NCBI GenBank assembly: GCA_964645005.1
Contig: CAZXYS010000002.1
Span: forward strand, 62,001-126,000
DNA length: 64,000 bases
Direction of reading: 5' to 3'
Source of the DNA: CAZXYS01 sp964645005
GTDB taxonomy: Bacteria > Bacteroidota > Ignavibacteria > Kapaibacteriales > UBA2268
The position numbers and the translations under genes are program-made. Shown here one piece after another: positions 35,023 to 44,712 of this stretch (position 1 is the stretch's first letter; every line of letters begins with the position of its first letter). Below the pieces are notes generated by a model, which saw only the letters and a program-made list of their open reading frames with translations, did no database searches and was not told where the DNA came from.

Positions 35023-35811
35023 TTATATCCCCCTAACAAATCCGCCGTCAACATGCAAGCTCAATCCAGTGATAAAAGCGGCTTTATCTGAGGCAAGAAA
35101 ACCCGCGGCATATCCGAGTTCCTCCGGCTTGCCAAACCTCCCCATCGGTATCAGTCTAAGCATTTGCTGCTGCATTTCCTCGACAGTAATGCCCTTTTCC
35201 TTCGCATTATTGGCGATCAAATTATCCAACCTCTCGGTTTTGGTTTGCCCGGGCAGCAGATTATTAACTGTGATTCCGTATGGCGCCAATTCCCGTGACA
35301 GAGTCTTTGACCAGCTTGCCATAGCGCCTCGCGTAGTATTAGAAACGCCGAGATTATCGATCGGCTGCTTCACACTTATCGAAATTACATTGAGTATCCT
35401 CCCGCAGCCTGTTTCCTTCATCCCCGGTACAAGCTCCTTCACCAGAAGCTGACTCGTTATCAAGTGCATTTTCACAGCTTTTAAGAAATCTTCCGGCTTG
35501 GCATCAAAGACCGGACCTGGCGCCGGTCCGCCGGAATTATTAACCAGAACGTGATAAATTTTGCCGCCGGACATCTTCTCTTTCACCTTAGCCAGCACAT
35601 TTTCCGGCTCTGAAAAATCGACGGCAATATAATCATGCGATTGATTGCCGTTCTTATCGAGTTCTACCACAGCTTTTTGCAGCAATTCTTCATTACGGGA
35701 AACCAGCGTAACATTTGCCCCCATCTCCGCAAACTGCATAGCTATCGCTTTCCCCAAGCCTTTCGAACTTCCGCAAACCAGCGCATTTTTTCCGTCGAGA
35801 CGCAGATCCAT
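35023..35811 (-). CDS. Short-chain dehydrogenase/reductase-like protein lacking the YxxxK pair
   Basis: 262 residues with the SDR Rossmann fold: GSSKGLG (14-20) for NAD(P), NNSGG (about 91-95) for the NNAG motif, and the C-terminal LHVDGGF. The catalytic Tyr and Lys are not present: the S-x12-Y-xxx-K pattern reads Ser144, Ser157 and Arg161 (SNTTRGA). I recall an SDR subgroup with the same SN(T/S)xR pattern, so this is probably a conserved lineage feature, not decay. Substrate unknown. Lies upstream of ftsQ on the same strand with 241 bp between. Confidence 0.85.
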   Translation of the reverse strand: MDLRLDGKNALVCGSSKGLGKAIAMQFAEMGANVTLVSRNEELLQKAVVELDKNGNQSHDYIAVDFSEPENVLAKVKEKMSGGKIYHVLVNNSGGPAPGPVFDAKPEDFLKAVKMHLITSQLLVKELVPGMKETGCGRILNVISISVKQPIDNLGVSNTTRGAMASWSKTLSRELAPYGITVNNLLPGQTKTERLDNLIANNAKEKGITVEEMQQQMLRLIPMGRFGKPEELGYAAGFLASDKAAFITGLSLHVDGGFVRGI

Positions 35812-36017
35812 ATTATCTCCTTTTGATTTTTAAATCTTCTCTAAAATAAGGTATTGGAACGTTGATTCAAAATTTGTATTATTAATGAAGGTTCTTCAAA
35901 AAAAATTGCATTTTTCTGAGACTTTTTTGCGTTTTAAGTGTCAATGAAATACAGGGATAAGTGTCTTTTAAAAAAGAATATCTCTGCGGGTAATTTTTTA
36001 TAGAGAAATATGATGAT

Positions 36018-39000
36018 ATGATACGATTTATCAAATACATAATTATCACAGTGGGACTGCTTTTATGGGCTTTTTCGCTCTATGCTGGTGATGAATTTGA
36101 AGAGATGAAATCTACCTTGCCTGAATTATTGAGTGTTAATAATGCCGGCATGGATTACTGGTTTACTGTTCCGCCGTGTATGCAGCATAGTCCTACTCCA
36201 TCGGAAAAAAATCGTGTCAGGATATATGTCACTTCAGCAAAAAAGACCCTTGTTACTGTTAAATCCGTCAATAGAACTCAAAATAAATATGTTTACCCCC
36301 ATAAGGTAGTTAAATTCGAGCTCAAAGCCGAAGAAGCACAGCCTTATCTGAAATCAGGCAGTGCACCGGAAGTTGAAGAAACGATCTATCCCGGCAAAGG
36401 TGTACATGTATTTGCTGATGAACAACTTATAGTTTATGTAATTGTAGATTTTTACACTACGAGTGATGGGTTCCTGGCTATACCGGTTTCCTCACTTGGT
36501 AATAATTACAGAGTGACTTCTTACGGAGACGGTTCTAAAAATTTTGTTACAGCTCCAAGTCTTTCAGGTATAGTAGCTGCCTATGATAATACTACAGTTG
36601 AGTTTACACTTCATGGAGATAAAGACAATACTACTGCCGGCGGGGTAGAACCAGGAGATACTATTAAAGCTGTCCTTAATAAAGGTGATATCTGGATGAT
36701 ATCTTCAGGTGCAAAAGCAGCCGATCTTTCGGGCAGCAGAATTTCCGCGGATAAACCGGTTGCCGTTGTTTCCGGTAATCAATGTGCTAATATCCCATTG
36801 TTCAATGAAACTTGCGATTATATAGTAGAAATGGACATCCCTACCTACACATGGGAAAAAGATTATCATGTATTTACTATCCCCGGCAGAAAATATAGTT
36901 CAATAATCCGAATTTATTCTTCCGAACCCAATACTAAAATTTATCGTGATTGGGATATGGTCAAAAAACTGGACGAACCGGGCTTCCATGAAACCAGAGT
37001 TACACCGGACAGCGTCCCCGGTAATGCGGTTTTCCATGCTGACAAACCTATACTGGTCTCACTTTATAACACCAGCGAATCCGAAGATGGACCACCCCGG
37101 CCAAATAAAGCCCCCTTCCAGATGACTCTGTCACCTGCTCAACAATATCAGAATGAATATTCATTTTCAATTCCTGAAGATAATGGAGAACCTATTTTCC
37201 CAAATAATACAATCGTTATCATCTGCGAATTGGACGAGGACAGCCTGATCAAGGAAGATCTGGAAATTGCCAAGGTTGTTGACGGACCATTAGCCTGGAA
37301 AAAAGTGAGATATGAATATCCTGATGCAGAGGTGACAGATTTTCAATATAATGTAGATGGTCAACAGTACGCGGCAGCCAGTATTAATTTTACCAAAAGA
37401 GGCGTCTACAGATTAAGGGCTGAGAATCCTTTCGGTCTGTATTTGTACGGCTTTTCCAAATATGATTCTTACGGATTGCCTGCCGGGCTGAGGCTTGTTA
37501 ATGTACAGTCAGAAGATTCTCTGCCGCCAATTCCTAACTGGACAATGCATTGCGACGGCACTGTGAAAGGTACGGTAAAGGATACTGCTCAAAGCGGGAT
37601 AGAACCAGCCGGTTTTGCAAGGTTTTACGAGTCGAATGTTATTAATTATTCCAGCGTAAGAAAGAATTCAAATAGTGAACTAATCAATTGGAGCATCAAT
37701 GTGATTGACCCATCCAAGGATGCTTACATGGATATTGATTTTATTGATAAAGCAGGAAACAAGACAACCAAGACATTTTATTATTCTGCCTTGAAATTGG
37801 ATATAAAACCGAAGATACATGATTTCAGGCTGCTTAGGAAAAATGAAACTGCTTCCAAAACCTTTACTATCATTAATAATTCGGAAACAGGTACAGTTAA
37901 GATCAACCGTCTTGAGATGAAATCCGGCGAAGAAGGATTCACGATCGAAGGACCTGATTTGCCATTCGAACTGGACCCTCTTTCCCAACAAGATGTTACT
38001 GTCCATTTCTCATCCGATAAAGACGGTATATATTCGGATTCTTTGGGTATTGGTGATTCTTGTGTATTTTTCTGTGGTGCAAAAGTTCGGGCGGAAGTAG
38101 GCGGACCAAAGATAAATGTGACTGATATTAACTTTGGTGATGTTACCAGAGGTTCGGATTTCGTAGATACTATAAAGATCAGCAATACAGGTATAACTGA
38201 TCTTCATATAACTAATGTGAAAGGACCTCAGCAAACTAATGTTTTTGATCTAACTTTGCCAAAGGTCATTTCACCAAGCGATCCGCTAATAATAAAGCCG
38301 GGACAGGAACCGGTTAAACTTGAAATCAGATTTTCTCCTAATGCCGAGACTACTTTTTCCGACTCAATTGTATTTATGAATAATGCTTCCCAAATAGACA
38401 GTATAGCTTACTTGAATGGCCGCGGAATAAAACCCGGAATCATGGCAAATTCCATAGATTTTGACCGCAAAAGGATTTATCGCAGCGAGTTTCCCGCCGG
38501 TCCGTACAAAGGTTATATAAAGATAGAAAACAACGGGCAAAATGCTGTTAAAGTCAATGGTTATGAAATCATTGACGAAATAAATGGCGAAGCTTTTTCA
38601 ATAGATAGTTCCGATTTTCTTGATCTTACTATACCAGTTGGACAAACGATCAAAATACCTGTAGATTTCCTGCCTGTTAGAACAGGGCTCCATAGATTAA
38701 AACTCAAGTATATTAATGATGTCGGAAGCAACACCGAAACTACAATAAGAGGGATTGGAGTTGTACCAAAGCTCCAAACTGAAAATGTAGATTTCGATAC
38801 GACTGTTGTTGATGATGCCCAAAGTGTAAATCACAGAATCGTGCGTTTCAGAAATGTATCCCGAGAGAATTGGGTATATGCGGATACTTTAAGAATTTAC
38901 GATTTTAGTTCAATTAACGGACAAAATACTATATCATCAGATTGGAATGTTTTTGGAATTGAAGGATTCAAGTACAATGGAGATAAATTAGACTCAGTAA

Positions 39001-40202
39001 TTGTGCTTCTGCCCGGAGAATTTGTTGATCTTGAAGCAGCCTTCCATGCCCGGGACGTAGGAGTCTTCGATAATGGACTTGAAACTGTCAGCGACGCTCT
39101 CAATGAAGTGACATCAAAATGGTCGGGAGTAGGAATAGCTCAGGGTATTGTTGGTTATCCCGACACTTCACGAATTTGCTTTGGTACTCTTGACACCCTT
39201 GAATGCGAAATACGTAATTATGGCACGAAAAAGGTAAATATAGCCCCGTTGAGATTAGAACCAGTCAGTTCAAACTTTTATTTTGCCGATCCCGCAACAG
39301 CCAATGGTTTTGAGTTGGATAGTAATGAATCAAAAATAATCAAAATTGGTTTTAACGGCAAGGCAAATACTCCCGGTATTAAGAAAGCACTGCTCTTAGC
39401 TCAATCATCAGATAATTATTCGATTTCTGATACAATAGAAATATTAGGGGAAGCTGTTCAATTTGAAAGATATATCTCAGTTTCGCCTGCTCGCCAGGAA
39501 ATTGAAATAAAAGATATTGCCGAAGTTGAGATATTCCTCGATGAAGGACCAGACATCAATATGGCAGGTATTGATGAATTTAATATAAACGTCAATTATG
39601 ACAATTCATTTTTAAGGTTTTTACCAAATAAACTGGAATATGGTAATCTCATTGACGGTAACTTTTTCATGCCCGATCAACCTGAGATCAGAGAAAATAA
39701 AGGCGAATTAAAATTCAATCTGGTCAGCATCAACGACGATATACTCAATGCTAACGGAGCATTGCTTAAACTCAAGTTTGATACTTATCTGCCTCCAGGA
39801 TCCACAGATATTTCACCTATTGAAGTTGATATGAACAGACTGGGCAATCAATGCGTTGTGTTTAAATCCCGCGATGGGATAATTAAGATAAGACCTACAT
39901 GCGCCTATGATTTGAGAAAAGTTATTTATACCGGAGAAGAATATTATTTAAATAACATAAATCCAAATCCGGTAACAGATAATACTGCTGAAATTGAGTT
40001 TTCAATCGGATTAAAAGGTCAAACAGATATAGCCCTTTATGATAACACCGGACAGCGCGTTGTCAACATAGTCTCGTCATCATTGGAAGCAGGCAGGTAT
40101 ATTATACCACTAAACACTACGGAACTCCATTCGGGAGTATACTGGTTAAGAATGATCTCCGGCGATTTTACAAAAACCAAAAAAGTATTTATTGTAAAAT
40201 AG
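36018..40202 (+). CDS. Large IgGFc-binding/ASH-repeat surface protein with T9SS sorting domain
   Basis: 1394 residues. Signal peptide about 1-23. Residues about 40-510 resemble the IgGFc-binding N-terminal domain (GMDYWFTVPPCMQHSP, GFLAIPVSSLGNNYRV, ADKPVAVVSGNQCANIP). From about 600 to 1150 come several Ig-like ASH/choice-of-anchor-D modules (INFGDVTRGSDFVDTIKISN, VDFDTTVVDDAQSVNHRIVR). A cohesin-like beta domain follows (about 1155-1290), then a type A T9SS sorting domain (NNINPNPVTDNTAEIEF to SGVYWLRMISGDFTKTKKVF). Expected to be exported and anchored at the cell surface. The protein at 51295-53895 is a shorter paralogue. Binding partner unknown. Confidence 0.88.
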   Translation: MIRFIKYIIITVGLLLWAFSLYAGDEFEEMKSTLPELLSVNNAGMDYWFTVPPCMQHSPTPSEKNRVRIYVTSAKKTLVTVKSVNRTQNKYVYPHKVVKFELKAEEAQPYLKSGSAPEVEETIYPGKGVHVFADEQLIVYVIVDFYTTSDGFLAIPVSSLGNNYRVTSYGDGSKNFVTAPSLSGIVAAYDNTTVEFTLHGDKDNTTAGGVEPGDTIKAVLNKGDIWMISSGAKAADLSGSRISADKPVAVVSGNQCANIPLFNETCDYIVEMDIPTYTWEKDYHVFTIPGRKYSSIIRIYSSEPNTKIYRDWDMVKKLDEPGFHETRVTPDSVPGNAVFHADKPILVSLYNTSESEDGPPRPNKAPFQMTLSPAQQYQNEYSFSIPEDNGEPIFPNNTIVIICELDEDSLIKEDLEIAKVVDGPLAWKKVRYEYPDAEVTDFQYNVDGQQYAAASINFTKRGVYRLRAENPFGLYLYGFSKYDSYGLPAGLRLVNVQSEDSLPPIPNWTMHCDGTVKGTVKDTAQSGIEPAGFARFYESNVINYSSVRKNSNSELINWSINVIDPSKDAYMDIDFIDKAGNKTTKTFYYSALKLDIKPKIHDFRLLRKNETASKTFTIINNSETGTVKINRLEMKSGEEGFTIEGPDLPFELDPLSQQDVTVHFSSDKDGIYSDSLGIGDSCVFFCGAKVRAEVGGPKINVTDINFGDVTRGSDFVDTIKISNTGITDLHITNVKGPQQTNVFDLTLPKVISPSDPLIIKPGQEPVKLEIRFSPNAETTFSDSIVFMNNASQIDSIAYLNGRGIKPGIMANSIDFDRKRIYRSEFPAGPYKGYIKIENNGQNAVKVNGYEIIDEINGEAFSIDSSDFLDLTIPVGQTIKIPVDFLPVRTGLHRLKLKYINDVGSNTETTIRGIGVVPKLQTENVDFDTTVVDDAQSVNHRIVRFRNVSRENWVYADTLRIYDFSSINGQNTISSDWNVFGIEGFKYNGDKLDSVIVLLPGEFVDLEAAFHARDVGVFDNGLETVSDALNEVTSKWSGVGIAQGIVGYPDTSRICFGTLDTLECEIRNYGTKKVNIAPLRLEPVSSNFYFADPATANGFELDSNESKIIKIGFNGKANTPGIKKALLLAQSSDNYSISDTIEILGEAVQFERYISVSPARQEIEIKDIAEVEIFLDEGPDINMAGIDEFNINVNYDNSFLRFLPNKLEYGNLIDGNFFMPDQPEIRENKGELKFNLVSINDDILNANGALLKLKFDTYLPPGSTDISPIEVDMNRLGNQCVVFKSRDGIIKIRPTCAYDLRKVIYTGEEYYLNNINPNPVTDNTAEIEFSIGLKGQTDIALYDNTGQRVVNIVSSSLEAGRYIIPLNTTELHSGVYWLRMISGDFTKTKKVFIVK

Positions 40203-40274
40203 CGTTTGTTTCAGTTAATCCTTCAAGAATTTGCCACAATTTTCCCTTATTAAATATAATAAACATTTAATTAA

Positions 40275-40306
40275 TTTGTCAGTATCAAAGAAAAAATTTA
40301 TATTTG
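40275..40306 (+). promoter_or_regulatory. Bacteroidota-type promoter upstream of ffh
   Basis: TTTG (40275-40278), a 20-base spacer and TATATTTG (40299-40306) fit the -33 TTTG / -7 TAnnTTTG consensus known from Bacteroides and Flavobacterium, ending 27 bp before the ffh start. AT-rich context makes chance matches possible. Confidence 0.45.
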
Positions 40307-40333
40307 AAGTTCTGAATTTTTAGGATTTTACAA

Positions 40334-41671
40334 ATGTTCGAAAACTTACAAGAGAAGTTAGAATACGCGCTAAAGAGATTTCGCGGGCAGTCAACAATAA
40401 GTGAAGAGAATATTCAGGAAGCAATGCGCGAGATAAGGCGTGCCCTGCTCGAAGCGGACGTGAACCTCAAGGTGGCTAAGAAATTCGTCGAAGACGTAAA
40501 AGAGAAAGCCATCGGAACAGAGGTCAGAGGAAATTTGCTGCCTGAGCAGCTCATCGTCAAATTAGTTCACGACGAAATGGTCGAGTTGATGGGCAGTAAA
40601 CGCAGCGAACTGAATTTCTCTCCCCAGCCTCCTACTGTTGTTTTAGTTGCGGGACTTCAGGGCTCCGGTAAAACGACATTTTGTGGAAAGCTTGCACGAA
40701 ACCTAAGGAAAAAAGGTCGTCAGCCACTTTTGGTGGCATGTGACGTTCACCGTCCTGCTGCTATAAACCAGTTGGAGCAAATAGGCAAAGAAATTAATCA
40801 ACCTGTTTTTACATCGGAATCAAAAGATCCTGTAAAAATAGCCAAAGAAGCAATCTCTTACGCAAAGAAATTTGCACGAGACACTGTGATTGTCGACACC
40901 GCAGGGCGTACAACCATCGACGAAGAGATGATGAAAGAAGTCCGGAATATTGCGGATACTATAAATCCAACGGAAACTCTTTTCGTCTGTGATGCGATGA
41001 TAGGTCAGGATGCTGTTCAAACAGCACGGGCTTTCCACGAACGTCTCAGCCTGACTGGTGTTGTTCTTACAAAATTGGATGGAGATACACGCGGCGGCGC
41101 AGCTTTATCAGTTCTTCACGTTGTTGGCAAGCCGATAAAATACGTAGGTATCGGTGAAAAGCTCGATGCAATCGAGCCTTTTCATCCTGAAAGAATAGCT
41201 TCCAGGATACTCGGCATGGGCGATGTCCTTACACTGGTTGAAAAAGCCGAAGACCAGATGGATAAAAAGGATGCTGAACAACTGGAGCATAAGATCCGTA
41301 AGAACCAGTTTACATTTGAGGATTTTCTGAATCAATTGAAGACAATAAAGAAAATGGGATCGTTGCGCGATCTGATGGGAATGATACCGGGAATGGACAA
41401 AGCCATGAAAAATGTTGATATTGATGACAAGGCTTTTTCTCGCGTAGAAGCCATTATTTATTCGATGACTCAATATGAAAGACAGAATCCAAAAATAATA
41501 AATGGATCTAGAAGAAAACGTATAGCAAAGGGCAGCGGAACATCAATTCAAGATGTTAACAAATTACTTAAACAATTTGAAGAAATGCGCAAAATGATGA
41601 AAAATATGACCAGAGGCAAGAAAAGCAAGATGTTACAAAATCTCGGACTGCCTCAGGGGTTCGGTAATTGA
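40334..41671 (+). CDS. ffh: Ffh, signal recognition particle GTPase (SRP54)
   Basis: Binds signal sequences of nascent membrane and secreted proteins and delivers ribosomes to FtsY. 445 residues: N domain helices (1-95), G domain with GLQGSGKTT, ACDVHRPAA, DTAGRTTID and TKLDGDTRGGAAL, and a methionine-rich M domain (about 300-445) ending MKNMTRGKKSKMLQNLG. First gene of an ffh-rpsP pair, an order found in many bacteria. Confidence 0.98.
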   Translation: MFENLQEKLEYALKRFRGQSTISEENIQEAMREIRRALLEADVNLKVAKKFVEDVKEKAIGTEVRGNLLPEQLIVKLVHDEMVELMGSKRSELNFSPQPPTVVLVAGLQGSGKTTFCGKLARNLRKKGRQPLLVACDVHRPAAINQLEQIGKEINQPVFTSESKDPVKIAKEAISYAKKFARDTVIVDTAGRTTIDEEMMKEVRNIADTINPTETLFVCDAMIGQDAVQTARAFHERLSLTGVVLTKLDGDTRGGAALSVLHVVGKPIKYVGIGEKLDAIEPFHPERIASRILGMGDVLTLVEKAEDQMDKKDAEQLEHKIRKNQFTFEDFLNQLKTIKKMGSLRDLMGMIPGMDKAMKNVDIDDKAFSRVEAIIYSMTQYERQNPKIINGSRRKRIAKGSGTSIQDVNKLLKQFEEMRKMMKNMTRGKKSKMLQNLGLPQGFGN

Positions 41672-41713
41672 TAATTATTTTTTTTAAATTGTTAATAAAT
41701 CAGAGGAATTTAT

Positions 41714-42220
41714 ATGGTTAAACTTAGACTTAGACGAAAGGGCAGAAGACATCACCCGGTTTATGACATCGTTGCGGTTGACAGCCGCAAAAAACGCGAC
41801 GGAGCTTTTATTGAAAGGCTCGGGTACTATGATCCCAATTCATCACCTTCAACAATCAAAGTCGACCCTGACAGGGCGGTTTACTGGCTAAATGTTGGAG
41901 CTCAGACAACCGACGTAGTTAGAAAATTATTACAATATGAAGGCATTTTACTTCGCAAGGCAATGCACCATAAAGGGAACAATCAAGTAGAGATCGAAGA
42001 AGCTGTTGAAAAGCACAAAGAATATGCCAGAGAACGTTTCTTCAGAAAAAAACAGGAAAGAAAACAAAAGAAACAACAGGCTGAGAAAGAAAAAGAAGCA
42101 GCCGAAAAAGCTGAAGCAGAAGGAACTGTCGAAGCACCCGCAGCAGAAGAAGCTTCCGCAAAGACTGAAACTGAAACTCAGGCTGAAACCACAGAGGAAA
42201 CTAAAAGCGAAGAATCTTAA
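41714..42220 (+). CDS. rpsP: Ribosomal protein bS16 with long charged C-terminal extension
   Basis: 30S subunit protein. Residues 1-85 are a standard bS16 (MVKLRLRRKGRRHHPVYDIV, LGYYDPNSSP, DPDRAVYWLNVGAQ). Residues about 95-168 are a low-complexity tail: first Lys/Arg/Glu-rich (RKKQERKQKKQQAEKE), then Ala/Glu/Thr-rich and acidic. The core family is about 80-90 residues, so the protein is nearly double length. AGAGGA precedes the ATG. It is followed by a strong terminator; rimM, trmD and rplS, which often come next, are not present. Confidence 0.96.
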   Translation: MVKLRLRRKGRRHHPVYDIVAVDSRKKRDGAFIERLGYYDPNSSPSTIKVDPDRAVYWLNVGAQTTDVVRKLLQYEGILLRKAMHHKGNNQVEIEEAVEKHKEYARERFFRKKQERKQKKQQAEKEKEAAEKAEAEGTVEAPAAEEASAKTETETQAETTEETKSEES

Positions 42221-42255
42221 GATAGTTAAATCATTTGAAATTAATACTTTATTTA

Positions 42256-42290
42256 AAAATTCCTCTTCAATGCGAAGAGGAATTTTTTTT
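42256..42290 (+). terminator. Rho-independent terminator after rpsP
   Basis: AAAATTCCTCTTC and GAAGAGGAATTTT form a 13 bp stem with a 5-base loop (42269-42273), running into a T-tract to 42290. The A-run on the left arm means it may also act on the opposite strand for the convergent ligase gene. Confidence 0.9.
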
Positions 42291-42372
42291 AAAAAGTATA
42301 AATCCATTCTAAGCCGAATGAAGGCTGCGACTAAAGCAAAGCAAAAATATGCGGCTTATGATTAATCCGATT

Positions 42373-44352
42373 TCAATCAAATTTCATATTTTTAAATTGC
42401 TCCAGTGACTCAGGATTTCGCAGAGCAGATTCATTTGTTACTTTATCTCCGTTAAGGATATTTGTCACAGCGAGTTCCACTTTTTTGCCATTGAGGGTTT
42501 CCGGGACATCGCTGATCTGCTTTATAATTTTAGGTACGTGGCGCGGGGTTAGTTCAACTCTTATTGCATTCTTGATCTTATCGACAAGCTGATCATCTAC
42601 GGCGAATCCCTCTTCTGGAACAACAAAAAGCATCACGCGGATGTCGCCGCCATAACTCTGCCCAACTACAATGCTGTTCACAATTTCATCCATTGCTTCG
42701 ACTACGCGGTATATCTCGGCAGTGCCAATACGAATCCCGCCGGGATTCAGAGTGGCATCCGAACGACCAAAGACTATTACACTGCCCCGATTTGTAATTT
42801 TGATAAAATCGCCGTGTCTCCAGACTCCAGGGAAGTGCTCGAAATAAGCAGAATGATACCTTTCGTTATCAGTATCATCCCAGAAGCAGACAGGCATGCA
42901 AGGGAATGGCTCTGTACATACAAGCTCTCCTTTTTCCTCAATCACAGGTTCGCCGCTTTCGTTGAAGGCTTCGACTTTCATACCCAGTCCGCGGCTTTGC
43001 AATTCCTCTGAATAAACAGGCAGCATCGGATTGCCTAACATAAAACAGGATACTATATCAGTACCACCTGAAATCGAAGAGAGCTGGATATCCTTTTTCA
43101 AGTGTTCATATACCCAGAGGAAATTATCGTGAGTTAAGGGAGCACCGGTTGAAAGCATGGTCTTAAGAGAGGAAATATCGTGATTCTTAGCCGGTTCGAT
43201 ATTGTTATTATCCAGTGCTGATATGTATTTTGGGCTTGTGCCGAAAATATTAATCTTCTCTTCTTCGACTGCTTCCCATAGAATATCAAGGTCAGGGTGA
43301 GATGGACTGCCGTCATAAAGGAAGACGGTGGCACCGATCATCAACGAACTCACGAGCCAGTTCCACATCATCCAGCCGCAGGTCGTAAAATACATTATTG
43401 AATCACCTTTCTTCAAATTTGTGTGAAACGCAAGTTCCTTATAGTGTTGAAGTAATGTTCCGCCTGCGCCATGAACTATACATTTGGGCTTGCCTGTCGT
43501 ACCTGAAGAATACATAATATATACCGGATGATCGAAAGGTGTTTGTTCGAATTTTATCTCCGACGCATTGTTACTGAGGAGCTCATCCCAGAACATGAAT
43601 TTATCATCAGCGAAGTTATCCTCTTTTACAGTGGGCAGGATTACAACTTTTTCAATGTCAGGGATGGTCTCAGCTAAGTGCTTAATATTTTGAGTGTTAT
43701 CTATTTTCTTGCCGTTGTAGAAATAACCGTCATTAGCTATTAAAACTTTGGGTTGGATCTGACCGAAACGATCCAATACACCCTGAAAGCCAAAGTCCGG
43801 TGAAGATGACGACCAGATGGCACCAATACTCGTTGTTGCAAGCATCGCTATAATTGCTTCGGGATTGTTGGAGATATATCCCGCAACACGATCGCCTTTT
43901 TTAACGCCGAGCTGCTTTAATCCTTCGGCACACTTGGCAGCTTTATCATAAAGCTCCGAATAGGATAGATAACGCTTTTCACGGTCTTCATACCAATATT
44001 TGATGGCAGGTCTGTCATCACGAAAACGAAGTAGATTCTCAGCAAAATTGAGTTCCGCTCCTATAAACCACGAATGTCCGAAAATTGTTTCATCAGCATT
44101 CTCAGGCTTGTGAAGTATCCTATCAGCTTTTTTCGAGAATTTAATATCTCCAAAGTCTGCGACTGATTCCCAGAAATTATCAATTTCGTTTATTGACCAG
44201 TCGTAAAGTTCATGATAATTTTCAAAATTTTTGTTATATTTTTCATTTATATAATTAATGAATTTTTTCATATTAGAATTGTCAATGCGCTTTTCGGATG
44301 GCATCCATAGAGGTTTTTTATCCGCTGAATCAATGTTATTGTCAGTCATCAT
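42373..44352 (-). CDS. Acetoacetate--CoA ligase (acetoacetyl-CoA synthetase)
   Basis: Activates acetoacetate (possibly other short acids) to the CoA ester with ATP, via an acyl-adenylate. 659 residues. FWESVADF and an IFGHSWFIGAELNFAEN start typical of the AACS group, GAIWSSSSPDFGFQGVLDRF, P-loop YIMYSSGTTGKPKCIVHG, GGTDIVSCF, and the hinge DATLNPGGIRIGTAEIYRVV. The family resembles acetyl-CoA synthetase but the SSSSPDFG.QGVLDRF motif points to acetoacetate. Same strand as the methylmalonyl-CoA mutase genes but separated by a mobile repeat; convergent with rpsP. Confidence 0.9.
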   Translation of the reverse strand: MMTDNNIDSADKKPLWMPSEKRIDNSNMKKFINYINEKYNKNFENYHELYDWSINEIDNFWESVADFGDIKFSKKADRILHKPENADETIFGHSWFIGAELNFAENLLRFRDDRPAIKYWYEDREKRYLSYSELYDKAAKCAEGLKQLGVKKGDRVAGYISNNPEAIIAMLATTSIGAIWSSSSPDFGFQGVLDRFGQIQPKVLIANDGYFYNGKKIDNTQNIKHLAETIPDIEKVVILPTVKEDNFADDKFMFWDELLSNNASEIKFEQTPFDHPVYIMYSSGTTGKPKCIVHGAGGTLLQHYKELAFHTNLKKGDSIMYFTTCGWMMWNWLVSSLMIGATVFLYDGSPSHPDLDILWEAVEEEKINIFGTSPKYISALDNNNIEPAKNHDISSLKTMLSTGAPLTHDNFLWVYEHLKKDIQLSSISGGTDIVSCFMLGNPMLPVYSEELQSRGLGMKVEAFNESGEPVIEEKGELVCTEPFPCMPVCFWDDTDNERYHSAYFEHFPGVWRHGDFIKITNRGSVIVFGRSDATLNPGGIRIGTAEIYRVVEAMDEIVNSIVVGQSYGGDIRVMLFVVPEEGFAVDDQLVDKIKNAIRVELTPRHVPKIIKQISDVPETLNGKKVELAVTNILNGDKVTNESALRNPESLEQFKNMKFD

Positions 44353-44515
44353 TTTTCGTAGATTGTTACTAAAACTGATTTTAGCTTAATATAAACTATT
44401 AATTTGTTGAATCTTAGATTTAAGCGACGAAATATCACGAACTATATGATTTTGAGGAGGATTTATAAATTGAATTTAATGCTTGGTATGATAAATAGCA
44501 TTTAAAATGTTAATC

Positions 44516-44697
44516 CTTTGAGGCTGACTCAAAAGCGGTAAAATCTCGGAATCGTCATTTTAAGCGCAGCGAAGTTGAGCTTGCGAAATCCCGCTTTAGC
44601 TGGGGATCCAGTATTCATCAGATTTCTGCCCTGCTAAAGCAGGATCTAAAGACATTCACAGGAATGACAATCTCTTACTTCCGAGTCAGCCTCAAAG
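44516..44697. mobile_element. Family A MITE-like element with 15 bp terminal inverted repeats
   Basis: CTTTGAGGCTGACTC (44516-44530) is repeated exactly in inverted form at 44683-44697, enclosing about 150 bp that includes the hairpin CCTGCCCTGCTAAAGCAGG. No ORF inside. Related copies lie at 30691-30836, 16034-16090 (inverted), and a left end at 51106-51121. Small, non-coding, with inverted ends: consistent with a non-autonomous mobile element. Confidence 0.65.
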
Positions 44698-44712
44698 AGT
44701 ATTTTGATAATT

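Noticed and set aside
42006..42365. 119-codon Lys-rich frame overlapping the end of rpsP and its terminator
   Set aside because: Product of the low-complexity charged tail in another frame; it runs through the terminator hairpin.
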